A program made the position numbers and the translations under genes. DNA of 64,000 nt from Elymus sibiricus (lineage: Eukaryota; Streptophyta; Magnoliopsida; Poales; Poaceae), in assembly GCA_039707655.1 (NCBI GenBank), contig CM077674.1, forward strand, positions 236,073,904 to 236,137,903, written 5' to 3'. Positions 55,347-64,000 of the stretch are shown here, in pieces. Positions within the stretch are counted from its first letter, which is position 1. Each line of letters begins with the position of its first letter. The notes beneath the pieces are model-generated. The model had not been told where the DNA came from. It worked only from the letters and a program-made list of their open reading frames with translations, and ran no database searches.

Positions 55347-57569
55347 CTCCTTAGGGTAGGAACTCCCTCGTTCAATTGAGGGGTACGATTTTGACCGAGT
55401 CGTCATACTTGTTTCTGCGGAAAAAAAATCCTTGAGAATATAGACACTCAAAAAAAGAAAAACTCCTTGGGAATTTGTTTTTGGCTGGGAGCGCTCCGAC
55501 ATGCGTTTGCCTGGTGGCGCCCACTGGTCCAAGCCCGCGTGTCGGGTGTGTGTGAGTTTCGGTGTGTGCGTGTCCTCTCAACGGGTTAGCGACTCGGCGT
55601 AGCTCTGGATAGAGGACATTGGCGATTTGGGGGGGGGGGGGGTGCTGGGTATGCCTCGGTTCCTTGTTGTGGTTGGAGGATCCCCGTCGTCGTGTTGTTC
55701 CGGCAGTCGGTGTTGGTTCCGCGGTTGCTGCTTGGGCCGCTGCTTCGCCGTCCATGCGATCTGCGCCATTGTTGTTCTAGTCATCCGTTTTGCCCTTCTG
55801 TTTGCTCGGCCTGCTGCTCCGCCCTGCATTGGGCACTTATGATTTGCCCCTCTTTACATTGGGTTAGATGATTTGCCCTGCTTTTCCTTTTTCTATAGAT
55901 AATATATGCCCCTTTTAATTACTATAATCATTTTTTATCCCTATTTTGACCATGCGAAATGACTCTACTGCCCCTATGGCAAATTTGTAATTCTATCGTG
56001 CAGGTCGAAACACTTGGAGGTGGAGATGCAAATTTGCATCTCCAGGTGTTGTATTTTACATCACTTGGGGCAGGTGATATAATTTATTTATTTATTGCAT
56101 CTACATCTTCTATTGAAGATGCTCTACTACCGATGATACTAGTGTATGATACTACCTTCATAATGCATTGTATCATAGTTTCGTAGCATAGTGATCTCAT
56201 TTATTGTCATGCATGACACATACTAGTGCATCGTTTAATATAATACGGTATCATATCATGATACTCAATCTTCTCTTTCCTCATTTATTATGTGTGTCAT
56301 CTCAACAACAATGTTTGGCATGCATGATACTACCATTGTGACCAGCCTTATAACACGAATATGGCAGCGGTCCAAGGGTAACTCTGGCTGCGGAAGGACG
56401 CGTAGGGGCCAAGGCAGCCCTCATCGACCGCTGCGTGGCGCTCGCAGAGCAGTTGATCGGTTGCCTCCGCCGCCTAGCGCAGGCGCTTGGACGCGTTATT
56501 CTCAGCGGTCACCTCGCCCTTGCCACCAAGGGTACGGGCAGCGCGCTCGAACTCGGATAGCCTCACTTTGAGGAGTTGGTCGCTACGCCGCCATCGCGCG
56601 GATGTCTGCGCGGTGGTCCTGGACCGATCCGCAGCCCAGGACAATATGAGGTCGGAGTCGGCAAGCACACAGTTCGACGCCACGTCGAACGTTGCAAACG
56701 CGGCCTGGCGCGCCGCCCCCGCCGTCCGGCCTCGGATGCCGCCTTCTCGACCGTCTGGCGCACGACAACGTGCTGCCCCTGCCGCGATCGAGGTAGTGCG
56801 GGAGATGCCCACGCGTGTTTGCGAGCGCCGGTAGGGCGCCTCCTCCTTCTTCACAGCGATCGTGCGCCACTGGCTCCCGATCGATTGACGGGGCAGGGAT
56901 GGAGACGCCCTCACCTTGTCGACCAGAGACGGCTTGGCGGTGATGTCGTTCGGACAAGGCGTCCGACTTGGCTACGCGGCGGGGAGGGTGGCTCTGATTT
57001 GGAGATCATGGTAGCGCATGGGGGAGGGTGTCTCCTTCTTGACACGGTAGGGGGTGGGGGCGGCGTCGAACTACAGACGTGGCGCGGCCACTCTAGCGCG
57101 AGCTCCATTGCCTCAAACTCCTCATTGGTATGTGTCGCCTCGACGAGGAGGGGCGGCAGTTGTTGCTCCTCGTCATCCGAGGAGAGCATGACTTCCCCCT
57201 TCACCAACGGAGCGGTTGAAAATGACGGCCCCAGAGATCGTGGGCAACGGCGCCACGATCCGAAGCTCCCTCCATCGGATCCACTGGTCGGCGCCCAGAA
57301 CCAGCCGCTGCCAGACTTGCTCATCGTGGCGTGCGAAGGAGAGGAAAGGAGAAGAGAGGAGAGGCGGCGGTGTGAGGAGAGGAGGGGAGATGGGGTTCGC
57401 CGGCGCGAGCTCCACTCCATGAGAGAAAGTGGGTGCAAACCTATCCCTTTCTTTGATCATGGATTCCATTATATTCCCTGACACAAATGCGGGCGTTTTT
57501 AGATAACATTGTGTTCCTGCCTCTTTGCTTAAGAAATGTTTTTTTCCCGTGTCTTTTATCTTGACATGT
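55347..57569. other. Unresolved sequence with composition-driven frames
   Basis: Includes a G14 run (55629-55642), a 22-bp perfect palindrome (56022-56043) and an AT-rich MITE-like stretch (about 56120-56345, with two TGATACTACC motifs). Overlapping frames at 56470-57480 on both strands are GC-rich. The minus-strand one from about 57323 begins MSKSGSGWFWAPTSGSDGGS and may be a decayed gene, but I cannot tie it to a family. Confidence 0.35.
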
Positions 57570-57574
57570 TTCTT

Positions 57575-58973
57575 TGATACGTCCCAACGTATCTACTTTT
57601 CCAAACACTTTTGCTCTTGTTTTGGACTCTAATTTGCATGATTTGAATGGAACTAACCCGGACTGACGCTGTTTTCAGCAGAATTGCCATGGTGTTATTT
57701 TTGTGCAGAAATAAAAGTTCTCGGATTGACTTGAAAATTTACGGAGAATTATTTCAGAATATATAAAAAAATACTGGCGAAGAGATCTACTGGAGGGGGC
57801 CACCCAGGAGCGACAAGCTCAGGGGGTGCGGCCACCCCCCCAGGGCGCGCCCCCCAGGCTTGTGGGCCCCTGGAAACTCCGGCAACCCTAATTCCAACCC
57901 CATATATACCTATTCGTGGATAAAAAATCAGAGAGAAAGTTTCATTGCGTTTTACGACACAGAGCCGCCACCACCTCCTGTTCTTCAACGGGAGGGCTGA
58001 TCTGGAGTCCGTTCGGGGCTCCGGAGAGGGGGATTCGACACCGTCGTCATCATCAACCATACTCCATCACCAATTTCATGATGCTCACCACCGGGTGTGA
58101 GTAATTCCTTCGTAGGCTTGCTGGACGGTGATGGGTTGGATGAGATTTGTCATGTAATCGAGTCAATTTGTTAGGGCTTGATCCCTAGTATCCACTATGT
58201 TCTGAGATTGATGTTGCTATGACTTTGCCATGCTTGATGCTTGTCACTAGAGCCCGAGTGCCATGATTTCAGATCTGAACCCTTTATGTTTTCATGAATA
58301 TATTTGTGTTCTTGATCCTATCTTGCAAGTTGTATGAACCTATTACGTGTTATGATCCGCATACCCCAAGGTGACAATAATTGGGATTCTTTTCGGTGAT
58401 TACTGTAGTTTGCGGAGTTCATGTATTCACTAAGTGCTAATGCTTTGTTCCGGTTCTCTATTAAAAGGAGGCCTTAATATCCCTTAGATTTCCTTATGGG
58501 CCCCGCTGCCACGGGAGGGTAGGACAAAAGATGTCATGCAAGTTTTATAAGCACGTATGACTATATACGGAATACATGCCTACAATACATTGATGAATTG
58601 GAGCTATTGTGTATCGCTCTAGGTTGTGACTGTTATATGATGAATGTCATCCAACACAATTATCCATCACTGATCCAATGCCTACGCTTTTCTCATATTG
58701 GTTTTTGCTAAGTTACTCTGTTGCTGCTGCTGTTACAATCACTACAAAACTGCTACTCTTACTGTCTTTGTTACTATTGCTATCAAAACTATCATACTAC
58801 TGTGCTACTAAATACTTTGCTGCAGATATTTTGTTCTCCAGGTGTGGTAGAATTGACAACTCAACTGCTAATACTCACAAATATTCTTTGGCTCCCCTTG
58901 TGTCGAATCAATAAATTTGGGTGAAATACTACCCTCGAAGACTGTCGCGATCCCCTATACTTGTGGGTTATCA
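57575..58973 (+). repeat. 5' LTR of the Athila-type element (1399 bp)
   Basis: Begins TGATACGTCCCAACGTATC and ends TTGTGGGTTATCA, so TGATA/TATCA termini. A TATA box (CCATATATACC, about 57900-57910) is followed by the likely RNA start. The sequence type is very common in Triticeae genomes. Confidence 0.85.
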
Positions 58974-58984
58974 AGACCTTTTTC

Positions 58985-59002
58985 TGGCGCCGTTGCCGGG
59001 GA
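58985..59002 (+). promoter_or_regulatory. Primer binding site, tRNA-Asp type
   Basis: TGGCGCCGTTGCCGGGGA, complementary to the 3' end of plant tRNA-Asp (GUC), starts 12 bases after the LTR end. Confidence 0.85.
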
Positions 59003-59051
59003 GCATAGTTCTATTTGTTGAGTCACTTGGGATTTATATCTGTTGATCACT

Positions 59052-61722
59052 ATGAAGAATCTGAAAGACGCTAAGACCAAGATCGTTCCCTCTAAGACGA
59101 GGGGAGGTAAGGAACTGCCATCACACTCTGCACTTGATGCACCTTCTGTTCTGAGTAGGCTTGCGACACCACCACCTGCTATTCATTCTGATATGTCACA
59201 AGTAATTGATGATACTACTTCTGCTGTAAATGAAACTTGTGATGATGCTAGTACTATGCTTGATAATACTGTGCCACTAGGTGAATTTCTTGATGAACAA
59301 ATTGCTAAAGCTAAAGAAATTGAGAATACTGAAAATGTTGAAACTTCTAAAAATTATGATTCACCTATTATTCCTAGCTCTCCTACTAGAGTTGAAATGC
59401 CTAAGATACCTGATGGTTATGTTATAGATGGAGAAATAGCTAGAGAATTTCTTGCTTGTAATGATAGAGATGATGTTAGGAAATTACTGGCTAAGCTTAA
59501 AGAAAAGTCTATGATGGAGAGAATGAAATATGATCCTAAGTTTGCTACCTCTCCTATCTTTGTTACTGATAAAGATTATGAATTCTCTGTCAATCCTAAG
59601 TTAATTACTTTGGTCGAATCTGATCCTTTTCATGGTTACGAAACTGAAACTGTTGTGGCACACCTTACCAAATTAAATGATATAGCCACCCTATTTGCTC
59701 ATGAGGAAAAAATTCATTACTATTACATTCTTAAGTTGTTTCCTTTCTCGTTAAAGGGTGATGCTAAGAAATGGTTTAATACTCTTGCATAGTCCCCAGG
59801 ATATGATATATTACTTCTCTGAAAAATATTTTCCTGCTCATAAGAAATAAGCTGCCTTACAGGAAATATTTAACTTTGTGCAAATTGAAGAAGAGAATCT
59901 CTCTCAAGCTTGGGGGAGGCTTCTCCAATTACTTAATGCTTTGCCTGATCATCCTCTTAAGAAAAATGAAATACTGGATATCTTTTATAATGGACTAACC
60001 GATGCTTCTAGAGACTACCTAGATAGTTGTGTTGGTTTTGTTTTCAGGGAACGAACTGTTGGACAGGCTGAAGAACTATTGAATAATATGTTGAGAAATG
60101 TCGATGATTGGACACTTCCTGAACCACCACCTAAGACAACTCCGAAGAAGAGAGGTATTCTATTCCTCAGTCCAGAAGATATGCAAGAAGCTAAGAAATC
60201 TATGAAGGAAAAGGTATTAAAGCTGAAGATGTTAAGAATTTACCACCTATTGAAGATATACATGGGCTCAACACCCCGACATAGGTAGTAGAGGTAAATT
60301 GTCTTACTAGATTCGATGAAGGTGATATTCCTTATAATAAATCTGCTAGCCAATGCCTGTATGAATTTGATAATTACATCATTAAGCAGGACCACTTTAA
60401 TATGTATGTTAGCAATCAATTGAAACGCAATGCCTTCATGATAGATCATTTGAGTGATTTGATGTTTAGAACTGCTAATGATATTAAAGGCTTAAGTAAA
60501 CATGCTACTATGGGTTCATACTCAGCTAGAACAAATTGCTAAGTCCCAAAATGATTTGCTTGATGAGATGAATAATAAAATGAATGATCGTGTTGTTAAA
60601 GTTGTTAGTAGAGGAGGTAGAATGACTCAGGAGCCTCTGTATCCTGAAGGTCATCCTAAAAGAATTGAGCAAGATTCTCAAAGAATTAATACTGATGCAC
60701 CTAGTTCATCTAAGAAGAAAAAGAAAAAGAAAAATGATAAAACTTTGCCTGCTTCTAGTGAACCTGTGATAGAAAAACCTTCTGAGAATCCTAATGATAT
60801 TTCTATTTCTGATGCTGAGACGCAATCTGGTAATGAACATCCACTTAATGATAATGATAATGATGTTCATGATGATGCTCAATCAGATAATGATGTAGAA
60901 ATAGAACCTGTTGTTGATCTTGATAACCCACCTCCTAAGAATAAAAGATATGATAAAAGCGATTTCATTCCTAGAAAACATGGAAAAGAAAGAGAACCAT
61001 GGGTTCAAAAACCCATGGCTTTTCCTACTAAACCATCTAGAAATAAGGATGAGCAAGACTTTGAGCACTTTGTTGAGATGCTTAGACCTGTCTTTTTGCG
61101 CACTCACTTGACTGATATTTTAAAAATGCCTCCTTATGCTAAATATATGAGAGATATTGTAACTAATAAAAGAAAGATACCCAAAGCTGAAATTTCCACC
61201 ATGCTCGCAAAGTATTCTTTTAAGGGTGGAGTGCCTAAGAAGTTAGGAGATCCAGGAATACCTACTATACCATGCTCCATTAAAAGAAGTTATGCTAAAA
61301 CTACTTTATGTGATTTAGGAGCCGGTGTTAGTGTTATGCCTTTCTCTTTATATAGAAGACATGATTTGAATAAGCTCACACCTACTGAAATATCTTTGCA
61401 AATGGTTGACAAATCAACTGCTATACCTATTGGAATTTGTGAGGACGTTCCCGTTGTAGTTGCAAATGTTACTATCTTGACAGACTTTGTTATTCTTGAT
61501 ATGCCTGAGGACGACAACATGTCGATTATCCTTGGTAGACCCTTTTTGAATACTGCAGGGGCTGTTATTGATTGCAACAAAAGCAAGGTTACTTTTCATG
61601 TCAATGGTAATGAGCATACGGTCTATTTTCCGAGGAAACAAACTTCAGTGAATGGTATCAACATTATAGAGAAAATTGCGAAGATCACTATTAGAGGTTT
61701 CGAATTTCCTCTTCTTCAGTAA
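59052..61722 (+). pseudogene. Gag and aspartic protease region of the Athila-type element
   Basis: Starts at ATG 59052 (MKNLKDAKTK). The gag part reads KGDAKKWFNTLA and, after a frame change at about 59790, SPQDMIYYFSEKYFPAHKK, then a TAA (59848-59850) where family members have Gln, then QAWGRLLQLLNALPDHPLKK. A further one-base loss lies near 60212, a stop near 60279, and another shift near 60505. The last frame (60502-61722) contains a lysine-rich linker and the retroviral-type protease: IPCSIKRSYAKTTLCDLGAG and SIILGRPFLNTAGAVID. The protein ends just after the protease; no RT follows. Confidence 0.85.
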
Positions 61723-62568
61723 AAAACAAATATGAAACTCTCATTGTTGGGGAGATGCATATCCCCATTGAGGTAACTTAGTGTTATACGAAGATTCTTC
61801 GGTTTCATGCCATTCGGAAATAGTTTGTTAATAAGACTTGATCAACCTTATTAATGGATTCTTTTTAAGGGGCATGTGGTCGATGAATTTAGTAAACACA
61901 ACCTATTGTACCTATCTTTTGCTCTCTGGTATTTAAAGTTAATAAGGTGGAAATGCCATGATTATCCTGTTTTCTGAATTTTCCGTGCAATAAAAAATGT
62001 CCCAAAAATAAAAGTTCTCAGAATGCCCTGAAAATTTAGTATGATTTTTTTCTTAATATTTAAAATTTTTGGCACTGAACACACCTCAGGGGGGTGCACC
62101 TATGAGCCACAAGCTCACAGGGCACGCCTACCCTCCCTGGGCGCGCCTAGTGGGCTTGTGGGTCCCACAGGGATCGCCTCACTTATTCCAGCCGCACACT
62201 ACCTTCTTCTTCCTCCAGAAAAAAATAAAACTTGCTCCCAAGCCCGTGTTCTTGCTCATTTCTGTGAGATTTTCGATCTCCTTGCTCGGAGCTCCGTTTC
62301 CGAAACTGTTTTGAGGAATTGTTCCTTGGTATGTGACTCCTCCAATGCTCCAATTAGTTTTTGTTCTTGTGCTTTATGTTTTGCAAATTTTTGCTGCTGT
62401 GGTGACCATGTATATGAGCTTGCATGTTTAATTTGTATGGTCCAAAGTAGTTTTGATGCATGATATAGCCTCTAGGCACTTGTAGGAGTAGTTGCTATCA
62501 ATTTTGTTGAGTTTCGTTCACTTTTATTTCGAGCCACTAAAAATTTCAGAAATTTTCAGAGGGAGAAA
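61723..62568 (+). other. Spacer between protease and ATHILA-type ORF, with LTR-like segment
   Basis: Non-coding. From about 61952 to 62165 the order of short matches copies part of the LTR (GCCATG, GTGCA, AATAAAAGTTCTC, CTGAAAATTT, CACAAGCTC, GGGCGCGCC, GGCTTGTGGG), suggesting a second, diverged promoter-like region before the last ORF. Confidence 0.5.
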
Positions 62569-63588
62569 ATGTTTAGGAAGATGTTCCATGGTGGTTCTTA
62601 GAGCAAGAGTGCTCCAAGGCTCGCAATACGTGAGCCAGACCTAGAACTGTCGCGGGATGCTTCGGTGCAACCGTGCGAATGGCCGTCTGATTCCTTCATG
62701 ATTTGAGCCGGCATCAAGGAAGAGTTTGATATGTATGTACGCAATGCCGAGCTCACGGACTTCTTAACAGATAAGTGCCCATAGTGCCATGACCTTACTG
62801 ATTCCTTCATACGGAAATTCAAGTATGTATCTCACCGTACCACTCATGATGTCATCTTCAATTTATATGAAAAGCCTTTTCGCATGTCCGTTGAGGAATT
62901 TAGTGATGCTTGTAGAATTCCATTTTGGGGGACATGCACTGAACCTCTTAAAGCAGATTGCAATGAATTTCTCATGAATATTACTAGGGGTGAAACTAGA
63001 GGCATAACGCAAGCTGCTATGGGGAGCATTCACTTTCCTGCTATACATTATTTTGCCCTATTCATAGGTAGATGCATCAATGGTAAACAGGACCTTAGTC
63101 ACTTATGCGCTCCTGATTTGAGCATTCTTAAGAGTGCGGTATTAAGAGATATAAATTTTAATATGGGTGCCATCATTGCACATCGCTTACACAATAATGC
63201 TCTAGTTGGTGATCTTTTTGGTGGAATTTATGCCACTCGCTTAGCTGCTCGTCTTAATGTGCCCATACAAGAAAATGACACCTTATTGCCACCTAGTTAC
63301 TTAGATTATGAGGCCATGGAACGTCATCAGTTCCTTGAAAGGAACGACCCACCTCTTTGATACAGGCTAATCTTTAATAGGCGACGTGTTGTCCATATTA
63401 CTTTGCCTGCTCCTGCCTTCTTTAACTTCCAGGAAAAACAAAGATACTTTATACTTGAGGAGGAGGCTGAGGAGTACGAGAGGGCGACGGAGACCGCTCG
63501 GCGTAACGAGGCAGCTCGTCAAGCTGTGGCAGCTGCACTCCAGTACAACCCGAACTACTATCACGGGTATTATCCAGGCCAGGAGTAG
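62569..63588 (+). pseudogene. ATHILA ORF1-type protein of the retroelement, four internal stops
   Basis: One frame of 340 codons from ATG 62569, with stops at 62599 (TAG), 62704 (TGA), 62782 (TAG) and 63358 (TGA). Segments: IKEEFDMYVRNAELTDFLTD, VIFNLYEKPFRMSVEEFSDA, RIPFWGTC, FLMNITRGETRGITQAAMGS, IHFPAIHYFALFIGRCINGK and YYHGYYPGQE at the end. This is the ORF found in the position of env in Athila-type elements; its function is unknown. Similarity resumes in frame after each stop, so they are single-base changes. Confidence 0.75.
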
Positions 63589-64000
63589 CCATAGACCAAC
63601 TTAGGCCAAAAGCCTAAGCTTGGGGGAGTACGTATTTCTCACCGACATTACATTCATGTACCACACATTCATTCCAGTTATCGGTGTTCATCCTCTTTCA
63701 TTGTATATCCATGTTAGTTTTATTTTCGCTTTCTTCTTGTGTGTTTGAAAAACTTCAAAAATCCAAAAATATTTCTCGTTTCTCTTTGGTTTTTCTTTCC
63801 TCTTTGGTTAGTTAGTAATATTAAAAGAAAACCCAAAAAGATTTCTCGTTTCTTCTTTTCTTGTTTGTTGGGAGTTCTCCCGTGTAAATAGTTTTCTCGC
63901 TTTTCGTTTTTCTTCTTTAATTTGCTTTCTTCAGAAAATCTAAAACTTCAAAAATATTTCAGTGTGTTTCTCTGAATTTCTTTTCTTTTCGTTGAGTCAT
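63589..64000 (+). other. 3' non-coding region of the Athila-type element
   Basis: AT-rich, with repeated AAAATATTTCTCG/AAAAAGATTTCTCG and TTTTCTT runs. The polypurine tract may be GCTTGGGGGAG (about 63618-63628), but the LTR does not follow at once. Confidence 0.4.

Larger units (their letters stand above)
57575..64000 (+). mobile_element. Athila-type gypsy retrotransposon, 5' part (continues past the window)
   Basis: Order: 5' LTR (57575-58973), tRNA-Asp primer site, gag-protease frame with several lesions, a non-coding region with LTR-like sequence, and an ATHILA-type ORF with four stops. No reverse transcriptase or integrase is seen between protease and the last ORF, so this copy, and perhaps its family, is non-autonomous. 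The 3' LTR would lie beyond 64000. Confidence 0.8.

Overview
The window is nuclear plant DNA from a large, repeat-rich grass genome. The mix of element types fits a Triticeae species (wheat, Aegilops, barley or rye): complete CACTA transposons, Athila-type and copia LTR elements, Stowaway, hAT and Harbinger MITEs, and LINE fragments. First coding exons are GC-rich in the monocot manner. The species call is inference; no marker settles it.

Three host loci stand out. (1) 3.1-5.3 kb: a divergent pair of one-exon paralogues for small single-pass membrane proteins. One is intact (4645-5343, +); the other (minus strand) has a frameshift and is cut off by the LTR of a copia retrotransposon. (2) 7.8-12.8 kb (minus): a two-exon RING-H2 plus von Willebrand A domain E3 ubiquitin ligase of the WAV3/EDA40 type, apparently intact, whose single 2.8-kb intron seems to use a GC-AG splice pair. 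(3) 43.4-53.7 kb (minus): a complete 22-exon gene for a ROOT HAIR DEFECTIVE 3 (RHD3/SEY1/atlastin-like) GTPase, 796 residues, open through every junction, with introns carrying a hAT MITE, an inverted-repeat element and LINE/SINE debris.

The rest is mobile DNA. A 9.4-kb CACTA (13906-23322) has matching TAT target duplications. On its minus strand it carries a TNP2 transposase broken by two nonsense codons, an open four-exon second gene (Transposase_24 region plus a C48-protease-like tail lacking its catalytic residues), and a small open frame joining an RNase H1-type hybrid-binding domain to a C-terminal membrane anchor. A second, non-autonomous CACTA (25894-28369, ATA duplications) contains a 308-bp duplication and a piece of 5S rRNA spanning the internal Pol III promoter. 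A 2.3-kb non-autonomous LTR element lies at 32263-34609 (TTTAC duplications). Harbinger-type elements lie at 29202-30269 and 41508-41904, and hAT-type elements at 6062-6500, 36670-37764 and 46591-46752. The right end (57575 to beyond 64000) is the 5' part of an Athila-type element with a tRNA-Asp primer site, a broken gag-protease, no visible reverse transcriptase, and an ATHILA-type ORF.

Stretches I could not resolve: 37.8-41.5 kb (decayed retroelement-like), 24.1-25.9 kb, 31.1-32.3 kb and 55.3-57.5 kb. Exon boundaries were read by eye from splice signals, phase and family similarity; no alignment or search was run.
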